Of a stretch of DNA of 64,000 nt, positions 47,710 through 59,053 are shown in pieces. The notes below the pieces were generated by a model. That model saw nothing but the letters and a program-made list of their open reading frames with translations. It had not been told where the DNA came from and ran no database searches. Source of the DNA: Cyanophora paradoxa (lineage: Eukaryota; Glaucocystophyceae; Cyanophorales; Cyanophoraceae); the NCBI GenBank assembly GCA_004431415.1, contig QPMI01000169.1, positions 1-64,000 on the forward strand. The letters are read 5' to 3'. Position numbers and translations under genes: made by a program. Each line of letters starts with the position of its first letter. Position 1 is the first letter of the stretch.

Positions 47710-49780
47710 TCAGAGACCGGCTTCGCAAACGATGAAGGCCTTGGGTCGGACGAGCCCCCGCTGCAACTGCCGCTCGGCGTGGCCTCGGCGACCTAGTGCG
47801 CACCCTTGTACCTGCTGTGCCTTCCTATGACTTAGCTCAGCGCTGAGCTTTCCTCCGCAGCGCCATATGCTTCGTTCAGGGGCTTTTCGCGGCAAGTCAC
47901 GTCGTCGTGCAGTACTTCAGTGCGAATTTCCAACGACGTGTAGTCCCTGCACCGCTGAACGCGTTGAGCAGTGAAGGACAACCTCGACCTGTCTCCGGTA
48001 CAAAATCAAGTCGTCACCTTCGTCTCCATTTGGCCGTGGGCCTTCAAGGTCGTCTACGGAGTGGTATCGGACTCGGTGCCGATTTTAGGTCTGTGATACC
48101 TGCATCCCTCTTTGCCCGTCTCCTCTCAACTTAGAGGGACAGGCTATCGAAGGGTACCGTACCTTATTGGAGCTGCCATACTAGCCTCCCTCTCTTGGGC
48201 ATCGCTAGCCGGTGTGGAGATTTTCGGGTTCGTCTTGTTTGTTGCTGTCCTCCTCAAGAGGACGTGAATGTTTCCCATGTCTCATTCCATACAGACGTTG
48301 TGCTCCATGTGGCGTGGCGTTGTGCACCTTGTGTATATCTATCGGGCTTGCTGTGATCGATGTTCAGTGTGACGCCTCTGTCGTGCAAAAGGTCAGGGAA
48401 TGGGAATTTTGTGGTGCATTCTCTGATCAATGAATTGTCCAGGTCCAGGAATTAAAAGGCGATGCCGTCTTCGCAGCCAGCATTCAGAGCAGAATGGCTA
48501 TGGCAAGAACTTGCGGCGAGGTTACAGGTGATTCTATCCCAATCTGTTTCTTAATTTCGCGTTCAATGTCCTTCCTTGCAGGCCTGTCAGGAGGCCCTTT
48601 CTTGTTCCAGTTGATTGGAGCTCATCGGTTCTTCATTGTCTCAGCAGCATGTGCTCTCTTGCACGTCGCTTCTGCACTCTTTCTTCAAGAGCAACCGGTG
48701 TGTGCTCTCCTGAAATTGGACATGGCTCCAGCTGCAAGCCACCAGGTTGACCTTAGCGCGACCCCCAGGTTGACCCTGCCATCAAATCTCTCTCACACCT
48801 TGGAAAAGGACGATTCAAAGCTGTGGCAGCAACACTGAAGGAGATGCGGCTATGGAAGCCCGCCCTCTTGGTTCTTATGATGGGCATGGCTCCTGCAGCA
48901 GGAACCGCCATCTTCTTCTTTTTAATCAACCAGCTGCTGTTTACCCCCTTTCAAATATCATTTGTTGCCATATACAAGTGTGCTCTGGTCCTACTGGCCT
49001 TCTTCCTCTACAGGCGGTTCCTCAGAACATCCAGCTTCAGACTCGTCTTTCTGCTTGCAGCGTTCACTGCTGCCATCCTTCGCTCGCTGCAGTTCATTGT
49101 GATTTCAAGGGTTCGCTTGCTTCTTTGCTGCTGATTCTCTGGAAGTGCTAATCGTACCCAGGTGAACGAAGGCATGTTGCCAGACTCGCTGTTCGTGATT
49201 GCTGACACTGGGACGTTGACGGGAAGTATGCAAATTGCACTCATGCCGATAATCAGCAGAGCCGCAGCAGGTCATTGTCCCCAGTCTCCAGCACCCCATA
49301 CATACATATGCTGACGTCCAGACAGGATGCCCTCGTGGCATTGAGGGCACTGTGATCTCTCTATTGTCCGCCACTGTGAACATCGCGAACATCCTCTCCG
49401 AGTTTTTCGGCATTGCCCTTTCAGAGGTCATCGGCATTGATGACAAGCCAACCTCGAAAAGTGTCTGGCTCCTGCTCTCTATCTCCATAATCACTAGTCT
49501 TCTCCCTACCGTACTTGTGAACTTCGAAACGTTCCAGCTTCCAGCCCTGGTTCCTGGTCCCGACCCGACACCCATGACCCCCCCTTCCCTTCGATCACTC
49601 CGGCACCTACGATCATTCTCTGAGCGGTCTGTGGCTATCGCTCTTTACGACTCTGGTCAGCCACCTCCACTCCCATCCCTTCCACTCCCATCCCTTCCAA
49701 CGGCAGAGTCTTCCAAGAGCAGTGAACATAGAACTAGGTGGCAGGCAGTGCAGGCAGGTAGTGGCTTTGTTGCCAGTTGA
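47710..49780 (+). CDS. Folate-biopterin transporter (FBT/BT1 family)
   Basis: Multi-pass carrier of folates or pterins, known in plant plastids, cyanobacteria and kinetoplastids. Exons join as: ETGFANDEGLGSDEPPLQLP, ICFVQGLFAASHVVVQYFSA, NFQRLKDNLDLSPVQNQVVT, FVSIWPWAFKVVYGVVSDSV, YRRVPYLIGAAILASLSW, LCTLCISIGLAVIDVQCDAS, VQELKGDAVFAASIQSRMAM, LSGGPFLFQLIGAHRFFIVS, LWKPALLVLMMGMAPAAGTA, IFFFLINQLLFTPFQISFVA, VNEGMLPDSLFVIADTGTLT, GCPRGIEGTVISLLSATVNI and ANILSEFFGIALSEVIGI. WPWAFKxxYGxxSD and CPxGIEGT are family hallmarks. The start is unresolved upstream of 47710. GC content is clearly lower than in neighbours, and introns are ordinary GT-AG with pyrimidines, not CCCCG pentamers. Confidence 0.85.
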
Positions 49781-50021
49781 CCGAGATTGGCTGCTTGCTT
49801 TAGATCTGTGCGTATTGACAAATCATTCAAATGTCAGTGCTTTGATAGGGGCCCTGGTGCACCATTATATTGCACTGCAGCTTCGAATTCAAGCTTTAGG
49901 CTTCTAATTTCGAATTAAATTCTGGAGCTCTGCATACGGCCCTCAAGATGCCGCAGTGCCAAGAGACAAGCTCGCGCTAGCACTAGTACTAGCAAAGATG
50001 CGAGGCCTCTGTGCGTTGCTG

Positions 50022-51210
50022 TCACCTCTGCTTTTTGTTGGAGTCCTTCCCGCTCTTCCCGTCCTTGTAAGCAATCTGCTTGCCGCATCGCCCCACGTCA
50101 ATATTCGCTAGCAAATCGCCTGCAAAATGAAGCACCTTGAAGAACTTCATAAAAAGGAATATTAGGCCCACAACGTATGCCTCCACCACAGCGAGGGCCA
50201 GCAGGGCACTGCCGCAAGCAGGCTCAGTTCCAAGTACCGGTTCTCTTGGAATAAGGAGAGACGACGGTACCTTGTATCTTGCCGGAAACTCGCAAGGAAA
50301 AAGTATGGAACTGTGGCGCCAATCCCAGTGATGAACTGCGTGATCTGCACGAGAATGCGGAGTGTCAGAAATTCTCCGGCTCAATTACTGGATCGCCCTC
50401 CTTTCGCGCCCTCCCCACTGCAGAGCTGGAGCTCGCCCCGTTGCACCTGCAGCAGTGTGATGTACCGCTTCACGATGTTCGTCAGAACGACGAGGGGCTT
50501 CGGGAGGATTCCTCGCATGGCGGTCAACATGTAGTAGAGATACATGATCGTGTGAACGCCTGAGTTGTAGACCACGAAGACCCAATATCCTGTCGACCTG
50601 TATTTCACTCCAAGTCCCATAGTAATCACAGCTCCGATGTGGTGATACACCTGTTATCGATCAGCAAACCTTGCCAAGGTAACACGCTCAGCGGCTGACT
50701 AAGTATACGGACCTGCAAAGTATACGTGAAGCCGCCGCCCTTGCCTTGCAGGAGCAGGATCCACGTATCGAAGAACTCGTAGTATCTATCGGCGTTTGTA
50801 AAGCCGAACTCATGCGCACACCAGCGACACGCGGCGTACTTTGAGATATAGAAGACCCAAGCGAGGTAGGCCAGCTCAGAGTAATGCAGCAGATACGGGT
50901 GCGTGTAGATCTTGCTGGGCGCAGCGCACATAACCAGCATCGACCGGTAGAACGTCCTGCGCGATACCGACCAGCGTCACCGCGAATACGCAAGCGCTCG
51001 AGCTCCGTTATAATATGTGCAAGCGCACCAGCCAGAGTAGGCGCAGAGAGCAGCGTTATGAATAACGATAAGTGGTTTGAGGATTTTCGGCTCCCCCGCG
51101 TCGGCGCGCCGACGGCCGAGAAAAGTGTTGATCGACAGATACACCAAGCATCCCGCGGCCAGCTCCAGCCAAGTCACCTCTGGAATCGGATAGAGCGCCG
51201 CCTTTTCCAT
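50022..51210 (-). CDS. ELO-family fatty-acid elongase, Q-x-x-H-H type
   Basis: ER condensing enzyme of long-chain or polyunsaturated fatty-acid elongation. Segments: MEKAALYPIPEVTWLELAAG (start 51210); LLHYSELAYLAWVFYISKYA; YYEFFDTWILLLQGKGGGFT; LQVYHHIGAVITMGLGVKYR, the histidine box with Gln in place of the first His; WVFVVYNSGVHTIMYLYYML; TLLQITQFITGIGATVPYFF across an intron; and LALAVVEAYVVGLIFLFMKF. The C-terminus is DSNKKQR, so the last four residues fit the KKXX ER-retrieval signal. The Q-x-x-H-H box is the variant I recall from the delta-9 elongase of the haptophyte Isochrysis. Substrate choice is inferred, not shown. Confidence 0.88.
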
Positions 51211-51695
51211 AACGCCCCTGTACCGCTGCTCTTGTCGCCCCCAGCTTGTGCGTGCCTGCGGCCGGAGCCGCCGGGCCAGGCTACGAGCACGAGGCTCTGC
51301 CGCTATATAGCGCACAGGATCAGCGCTACCCGTGCAGGACGTGTCGATGAACTGAACCGGTGGTGTTTGATGGTCGGCGAGTGTCTACCCCCCGTACAAG
51401 CCTGGCGGCCGCCGGGCCGACGATCAAGCCGCCCCGTCACCGGGCCTGTTAACGTCGCGCAGATCGCGGCGCGTTCGAGGCGCATGTTCAGCGCACCCCG
51501 AGCCGGCCTTCTAGAGAAGCCCTTGACCCTGAACTTGGCCCTGAACCTAGCGGCGGTCGCGCCCGACCTGGCTGAACAGCGGCCAGGCAGAGCAGCCGGA
51601 CAGGTTGATTGATGAAACGGGGGGGCGGAAGGTGGCGAAGGCGAGAGGGGACAGGGCAGGGCAGCGAGGAGGAGCGTCAGGGAGGGGTCGGACTG
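51211..51695. other. intergenic, probable elongase promoter and LRR-gene 3' UTR
   Basis: No supported exon between two minus-strand genes. Confidence 0.45.
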
Positions 51696-53810
51696 CTAGG
51701 ACCTGGCGGGGGGCGGGGCGCCGGCCGGTCGGTTGGAGGAGGGTTTCCTGGCTACGGAGCTCGACTTGCCGACGGTCCTCGCGGGGCCGCCCGGGCCCTG
51801 CGGCGTGTCCCCCCGCGTGCCCGTCTCGTTCTTGCGCAGGTAGCTGCGCCCCGCCCCCGTCAGCGTCGCCGGGGCGGGGGGACGGGACGGGCGCCGGTTT
51901 TGCTGGAGACGCACCCCATGATCTTCCGAAGCATCTCGTCGCCGACGCCGCAGCGGCCGAGGCCGAGGGCGCGCAACGTGCGGTTGGCGGCGAGGGCGTC
52001 GACGAGATGCGCTGCGCCGGCGTCGCCGATGGCGTTGCCGTCGAGGATGAGGGTCTGGAGGGTGGTGTTGCGGGCGGCGGCGGCGGCGAGGTGCTTGCAG
52101 CCGTCGGCGGTGATGCCGTTGTCGGCGAGGTCGAGGGAGAGGAGGCCGCCGAGCTGGGCGGAGGCGAGGAGCGGGGCGAGGTGCCGGCAGCCGTCGTCGG
52201 CGAGGCGGTTGGCCGCGAGGCGGAGCTCGCGGAGGGAGCCGGTGCCGGCCTCGACGAGGGCGGCGGCGCCCTCGGCCCCGAGCTCGTTGGCGGAGAGGTC
52301 CAGCGTCACCAGCGCCGTCGCCCCCTTCACGAAGAGCGACACGATGCGCGCCTTCGTCGCGTCCAGCCCCGCGTTGCAGAAGTTGATCTCCGACACCGTC
52401 CCGTTCCCTGCCGCCCCGCCTCGCCCCCGCCCTCGCCCGCTCCCTCGCGCGGGGGCGGGGGCGGGGCGGACGCTTGAGGGCGTCGACGACGGCGCGGAAG
52501 GCCTCCAGCGAGAAGCGGTTGCTCGAGCAGTCCAGCGACGTCACCGTCTTGCTCGCCTTCAGCACCTGCCCCGCCCCGCCCCGGGCGTGAGGGCGAGCGC
52601 GCGGGCCGGGCGGGCGGGGCGGGGCGGGGCGGGGGCGCGCCTCGGCGGCGATGTAGAATTCGTAGAGGGCCGAGCCTCGGTTCGAGAGGTCCATCCGGCA
52701 CTGGCCCGCCTCCGCTGCGCCGGCGTCGGCCCCGCCATGCGCGAGGGAGGGGCGGAGGGGCGGGGGGGACCCTTGGCGGGGGCGAAGGGGATGCCGTTGA
52801 AGGTCTGGAGGACGGGGTTGACCTTGTAGGTGGCGGCGAGGGACTTGCCCTGGGCCTCGGCGATGCGGTTGTCGCGCACGTCGAGCTCGGTGAGGGTGCG
52901 GTTGGCCTTGAGGACCTTGGCGATGCCGCCGAGGCCGACGTCGCCGAGGCCGTTGGCGCGGATGTCGAGCGAGGCGAGCGTCGTGCTCCGGGCGATGGCG
53001 TCCGAGAGGGAGAGGCAGCCGGCGTTGCCGACGTCGTTCGCGTAGAGGTTCAGCGACGTCAGCGCCGCGTTCGAGCGGAGCGCGTCCGCCAGGTCCCGCG
53101 CCCCCTGCGCCCCGATCTCGTTCACGCTCAGGTCCACGTGCTCCACCACCGCGTTGCTCGCCAGCAGGTCCCCCACGTACTTCGCCCCTGCGCCCCGCCT
53201 CAGCGCCCCGGCCCCCCGCGCGCGCGCAGCCGCCCTGCGCCCCGCACCCTCGTCGCCGATCTCGTTCGCCGACAGGTTGAGCCGCTTCCAGTGCTCGTTC
53301 TTCTTCCCCGCCGCCGCCAGCGCCCGCACGCCCGCGTCCTTGATCCGCTTCCCGGACAAGTCCAGCGCCGGTTCTTGGAAGCAGGTGTTGATGGCTGCGC
53401 GGCGCTAGGTTAGCAGAAAGCGCGTCGCGGGCGGGCGAGGCGGGACGGACCTATCTGCACGGCGAGGGACCCCATGGAGCGGATGGCCCCCGGCTTAATC
53501 TCGTCGCCGCCGCCGATGTGGAGCCCGCCCATCTCGGGTACGTCGTCGTCATCTTCTAGGACCTAAGCACGGCGCGGAGAGCGCCAGTCAGCGCCCGGGC
53601 CGAGACGGTGGAGGAGCTTGCAACAGAGAGCCGTTCAAGGGCAAGCGCCCTGGCTCGGCACACGGCGAGCCCCACACGCACTTCTTCCTCAAAGTTGTTA
53701 TCAAGGTCGCTGTCCTCGTCGATCCCGGGGCTTTCTGGCTGCACCTGTACCTGCGGCGCCTTGCCGCGCGCCTTGCCTGCGCCCGGGCTTCAGAGCTTTG
53801 CGTGGAGCAT
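51696..53810 (-). CDS. Leucine-rich-repeat (RNI-like) protein
   Basis: About ten ribonuclease-inhibitor-type repeats of 28 residues: RLNLSANEIGDEG, HVDLSVNEIGAQGARDLADA, SLNLYANDVGNAGCLSLSDA, SLDIRANGLGDVGLGGIAKV, ELDVRDNRIAEAQGKSLAAT, SLDCSSNRFSLEAFRAVVDA, TLDLSANELGAEGAAALVEA, ELRLAANRLADDGCRHLAPL, SLDLADNGITADGCKHLAAA and TLILDGNAIGDAGAAHLVDA. The N-terminal part is acidic (PGIDEDSDLDNNFEE, then PEMGGLHIGGGDEIKPGAIR). The tail is Ser/Arg/Pro-rich and ends APPPARS. No NACHT, kinase or membrane segment is seen, so a scaffold role is likely. The start at 53810 needs a GC-donor intron and is weak; it leaves only about 20 bases to the start proposed for the divergent Btz-like gene, so at least one of the two starts may be wrong. 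Confidence 0.8.
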
Positions 53811-53830
53811 AGCAAAAGCGTCGCGCACTC

Positions 53831-56452
53831 ATGGCTGTGCCAGACGGGGGTCGAGGACGACCAACGGGCCGGAAGAGCCAGACACGGCGCCAACGGATGT
53901 AGCAACGGCAGAACTACAGGAAAAAACAACAGAGACCGCTTGGCTTGCCCAGGCTGGCGGGCTAGACTTCGCAACGACAAGACGTGTACCCCCCTATTCC
54001 AACTCATCCTCGAAGCACGAGCGAGATGACGAAGCCGAAAGCACTGGCGCCTCGGTGCGTACTTTTCGTGATGTCTGGCTTCGAGCGCTATGCCCCGAGC
54101 CAATGGCACGCCTCATTCCCACAGCGCACATGCATCGGACGACGAAGCGGATGAGAACTTCGAGAGTGCCGAGGAAGACGCCGTGTCCAGCGCCTCGGAG
54201 GCGGGCGACGATGCCAAGCCAGCGGCGGACACGCAGGCGGGGGCGGCTGCTGAGGGTGCTGAGGCTCCGACAGAGGAGTCTGCCGGAAAAGACGCCCCCG
54301 AAGAGGCGGAGAAGCAAGCGGAGAAGCCAGAAGGACGCGGGCGTGGTCGCGGACGCGAGGAAGTCGACACCGCGGATCCGGCGAGAGTCCCCAGCGGCGG
54401 CGCCTTCTATCTCCACGACGACCGCTTCGACGAATCGGCCCCGGCTCGGTACGTGTCTTCGCGCCGCGTAGAGCGAAAGCGCGTTCCTTCATCTAATCTT
54501 GGCTTCTTCCAGGGGTCGTGGTGGCGGCCGTGGACGCGGGCGCGGCGGCGCCGGTGGCATTTGGGTACCGAAGGAAGAAAAGGTCGGTCATTCTTCCTTT
54601 TCCAGGGGCGATGGGCGCCGCTGACGCCGCCCGCAGTGGAAGCATGACAAGTTCGAGACGCTCGAGGCGAACGCGGAAGCAGGCCCGCTCGACCAGGGCG
54701 ACAACAGCTTCTTCTCCCGCGTGCGCACTCCGCACTTTGCTCGTCGTAGGCGCTCGCGTCCTCACGCGGACCTCAGCAGCGCGGCTACGGCCGGGGGAGG
54801 GGCCGGGGCGGTCGTGGGCGCGGGCGCGGGCGCGGGCGCGGCGGCGTGTACGTGCCGAGAGAAGGCGCTGAGCACGCGGAGCATTCCGGAGATGCCGTGG
54901 GCGAAGCGACGTCCTCGGCGCCCCAGGCCGAGACCGGCGAGCAGGCGGCGGCGGCCTCTGCTGACACCTCTGGCGCCGCCCCCGCCACCCGCGGCGGCCG
55001 TGGTGGGCGCGGGGTCGCGGGCGCGGGCGGGGCCGTGGCGCGGGCCGGCGGCGGAGCCAGGCCACGAGGCCGGCGGCGAACCTCAGGCGGCGAACAGCAG
55101 CCGCGCGGCGGAGGCCACTGCACCGGCAGCGCCGCACCCGCAGCGGGGCGCTCGCGGCGGGGCGCGCGGGCGCGGGCGCGGGAGGGGCGTGGCGCTTGGA
55201 GCGGAGGGGGCAGGGCCGCTGCCGGGCGGGGCGCTGCTGCCTTCGCCCACGTCCGTAAGCCCGGCGTCGGTCTCCCCGCCGCCCGTCCCCCTCGAGGCCA
55301 TTCACGGTTCGCCCGCCCACCGCGCAACCGGGGCGGGCCCGCGTGACGCCCGCGCAGCGCCGGCGTTCGTGCCGGGCCAGCTCCCCATGCAGTTCGTCCC
55401 AATGCCGTACGGCGCCTACCCCATGCAGGACTACGCCGCCGCCGTCACCGCCGCCGGCTTCCCCCCGTGCGCCCCCGCTCCGCTGCCGCCGCCGCCGCCG
55501 CAGCCGCCGGCTCACGCGGGGCAGGGTGTCGATGGGTACGACGTTCTACGGGGCGCCGGGGGCGCCCCTCTACACCCTCGCCGCCGACGGCTCCGCAGTC
55601 ATGGCGCGCCCCGCCCGCCCCGCCCCGCCCCGCCGACTCCCGCCCCTCTGAGGGCGGGGCAGATCCCCTTTTCCTTCCCGCCGGGCTCCATGCCGGGCCT
55701 CGTGCCCGCCGGCCCAGGCTCCCCCGTGCGCCCCCGCCCCCGCCCCCGCACCGCCCGCCCGCCGCCCTCACCCCGCCCCAGGTCCTCTCGGCGATGGCGA
55801 CGCCGCCCGAGGGGTCGCCCCCCGCCGCCCCCGCCGTCGCCATCGTGCCGCCCCGCGCGCCTCCAAGGCCGTCCCCATCGAGGCGCCGCAGGGGGCGCCG
55901 GCCGGCACGCCGCAGGCCTCGCGCTCCGGCAAGAGCCGCGTGGCGCAGCTGAGCGCCGGGACGCCCAAGGCGCCGCCGCCGTCGCCGGCGCCGGGCGGGG
56001 ACGCGACGCCGACGCTGGCGCGGCAGGCGGGGCGGGGGCGGCGCCCAGCGCCGAGGCCCTCTCTGAGGCCCTCGCCTCGGCCACCCGCGGCTCTCCCCGT
56101 CGCCTCCCCGTCCCCGTCCCCGCTCCCCGGCGCGCAGGCCCCGCCGAGGCCTCCCAGGCCCCGCCCCCGGCCCTCGGCGGCTCCCCGCCAAGCGCCGCGG
56201 CCGCGGCCGCGAGCCGGTCGTGGCGGCGGCGGACGGGGCGGCCCCCGTGCCGACGCGCATGCCCCACCGGCGCAACACGCAGGTGCGGGCCCCCCCTGGG
56301 GCCCCGAGGCGGCCCTCCCCTCGCCGCGCGCTGAGGGGCGGGGCGCGCAGGTGGACTTCGGGGAGGACGCGGCGGCGGCCCTCGCGGCGGCCCTCGCCGC
56401 CCAGATCGGGCCCGACGCCGACGACTCCAAGGAGCCCGAGGCCGACTCCTGA
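53831..56452 (+). CDS. Btz-domain protein, CASC3/MLN51-like (exon junction complex)
   Basis: CASC3 is a core exon-junction-complex subunit that clamps eIF4A3 on spliced mRNA. The Btz domain is assembled over two introns: RVPSGGAFYLHDDRFDESAP, an RGGRGRGRGG stretch, IWVPKEEK, and WKHDKFETLEANAEAG (intron of about 54 bases between EEK and WKHDKFE). The FYLHDDR and WKHDKFE blocks are the diagnostic parts. Before it is an acidic region (ASDDEADENFESAEEDAVSS); after it come RGG/RGR repeats and Pro/Ala-rich sequence with FVPGQLPMQFVPMPYGAYPM and FYGAPGAPLYTLAADGSAVM. The end is VDFGEDAAAALAAALAAQIG followed by DDSKEPEADS. The start at 53831 is a guess; the frame before 54126 needs at least one unresolved splice. 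That the EJC is present fits the heavy intron load here. Confidence 0.72.
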
Positions 56453-58134
56453 GCCCGCCCGCCCCGCCACGCCCCGCCCCGCTTAGGCCGCAGACCCGCG
56501 GCGCAGTAAATTAAATAGCAAGTGCTCGTGCCCGAGGTCCCTCGAGATTGTTCGCAGCCCGGGGGTCGTTGATGTCTGCTTGCACGATGGGGTTCGGGCC
56601 CTCACTGCTTCAGAGTCCGGAGGTCGAAGCCCCCCGCGGGGAGCCCGGACGGCCCCCAGGCGTCCCGCCGGGCCAGCCCGGCCCCGGATTCGGAGCCCGC
56701 GGCCCCGCGGCCATGTCCTGAGTCCCGAGTCCGATCGCGAGTCCGACGGTCCTCAGCGGCGCCGGCCCTTGAAACTTTGAAAGCTTGGGCCCAGTCACTG
56801 ATCATGATCATGACTCGCGGCCATTATCATAGTATGGCACTGCAGCATGATCATCGGATCATGAGTGGCGCTCGGGCCCGGGGCCTGGCCGCCGGGCCCA
56901 TGGCCAGTGGGCCCGGGGCCTGCAGCGTGGCAGCGTGGCAGGCCGCCCATCATGGCATGCCGCAGTGCCAGCCGCCAGGCCTGCCAGGCTGCCAACTTGG
57001 CAAGTTAAACTTCCGACTCGGCGAGTTCGAAATGGCGGGGCATATGCATCAATTCAATGATTCCGAAGTTCATGCCGCTGTGCATATCACTGAGTCACAG
57101 TGCTCAGTAGTAGATTATCCCATGTTCCCCCTGGAAGAAAAAGCAGTTTAGTACTACGGCAGACTCAAACTGCCAGCATTTTAGGCACTGCGAACAGTCA
57201 AACTCACTGAGTGGAGTTCAATGCAAGGGTGGTCGAGCCTGGCTGCCAACAGTCGTGCCAGCATGTCTGGTAAGTGGGGAACTTGTGAATTGCAGGCCAA
57301 TGGAAGATTTGTCCATCTCATTGATATACTCAATGCGATATGCACTTGAAGGCTGCCAGTGCTGCCTTGACTCACTGTGGTCACTGAGATGGGTTCAACA
57401 GGACAAGGAAAAGTCACTGAGTGACGTGTGACTCTGTGACTTTTAGAAAAAACCAGTGGCAGCCGCTGCTCTTGCCAGTGAGCTTGGAAGTACGTGGCAG
57501 TAGGATCTGCCACAGAGTGGAGTTTCGAGGCTCAAATTGTGTATCCGGCTGTCATTTCAATGGAAAGTCCCTTTATCTTCTCTTTTTTTCTTTCTCGAAT
57601 GCTGTGGTGCACTTGACTGTTCAGTGCCGGTTCAGTTAAAACTTGAAACTTTGAGCATGAATTAGAAACACTTCTGCAGAAGCATGTTTTTGCAATTGAT
57701 CATGATGCCTGGGCCAAGCTTAAGCTTCTTATAACCAAGTGCTTCCTCTCAGCCAACATTAAACAACAATTGCAAGTACAAGCAAGTCACTGAGTGTTTT
57801 TTGAAGATTATCTTCTCAGAGTGTTGTTGTGAATGAAAATGTTCATTGGAATATCAATCTGAAGATTAATCCAAAGCATGCCTTCTGCTGTGCCTTATTT
57901 GCAATTGTTGCTTGTGTAATTATAATTATGATTCCGATATCATAGTATGATGATGACCGATCATGATGTCCAGGTCAAGCTTGACCATGATCGTGAACAA
58001 GTGTTCAACGGTGCAACGGTTTCCTCCCAGCCAACAGAAAACAAGAAGCACAACGAAGTGCTTTCAAGTTTTCCAAATCAAAACATCATATCAAACCTAA
58101 TGTTCATTTGTTCATTCTTTCTAGATAGTTATTT
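56453..58134. other. AT-richer intergenic stretch
   Basis: About 1.7 kb with no supported exon. GC drops well below the genic level. TGATCA/CATGATCATG palindromic words and CACTGAGT-like words recur throughout and continue past the array to about 59300. Confidence 0.6.
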
Positions 58135-59053
58135 GTTATGGACGCGTTGCGACCCGGACCCAGCCGGAGTCGAACCAACGACTAAGGGGTGTCAAGGCGG
58201 CAGTTCTACCAATAGGCCATCTCGCGAGAGGCTAGTGATTCCCCGAATCATCCCGGGTCCTCACACTGCACGCAACATCCCCCCCGCCACGGTGATCTCG
58301 ACCCCGAGATCCTTCCGTGCGGTTCCATTGCTGCATTTCACCTCACAACTCGCGATCTCAACCTCGGTCACATGCCGCACGTGACACCCACTTCACACAG
58401 CCGCAACTGCCGCTTTTTTCCGTGCGCGCAGTTTCTAGGCTCTTCGGCGGCCACCGATGCAGGTGCCGGGCTTATCGGGGTACCGCGATGCAGCGGCCCT
58501 CAGCCAGCGCTTCCTAGCGCCCCGCGTGGGATTCGAAGCCCGGTCTATCCCTCGTCGGGAGTCGAACCAGGTCCGTTAGCAGCCCCCATGTTATGGACGC
58601 GTTGCGACCCGGACCCAGCCGGAGTCGAACCAACGACTAAGGGGTGTCAAGGCGGCAGTTCTACCAATAGGCCATCTCGCGAGAGGCTAGTGATTCCCCG
58701 AATCATCCCGGGTCCTCACACTGCACGCAACATGTTGCGTGCAGTGTGAGGAGTGTGTGTGTTGCGTTGCGGGGATCTCCTTAGTCGTTGGTTCGACTCC
58801 GGCTGGGTCCGGGTCGCAACGCGTCCATAACATGGGGGCTGCTGCGGGAATGCAGCAATGGAACCGCACGGAAGGATCTCGGGGTCGAGATCACCGTGGC
58901 GGGGGGGATGTTGCGTGCAGTGTGAGGACCCGGGATGATTCGGGGAATCACTAGCCTCTCGCGAGATGGCCTATTGGTAGAACTGCCGCCTTGACACCCC
59001 TTAGTCGTTGGTTCGACTCCGGCTGGGTCCGGGTCGCAACGCGTCCATAACAT
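58135..59053. repeat. Second tRNA-like module array with inverted arms
   Basis: Starts with one complete minus-oriented M-S unit (M from 58135) followed by a second M (58591-58733), nearly identical to 3597-4649. It then turns round. From 58734 the sequence is the reverse complement: a shortened M' (58734-58831), an S' cut to about 80 bases, and a full M' (58911-59053). The turning point is a perfect 38-base palindrome at 58714-58751. The array lies in AT-rich DNA and is followed by AATATTTCAAG-type sequence, consistent with an insertion. Confidence 0.88.
58714..58751. repeat. 38-base perfect palindrome at the array turning point
   Basis: Arms CCTCACACTGCACGCAACA and its exact reverse complement, with no spacer. 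It joins the right end of one M module to the same end of an inverted copy. Confidence 0.95.
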
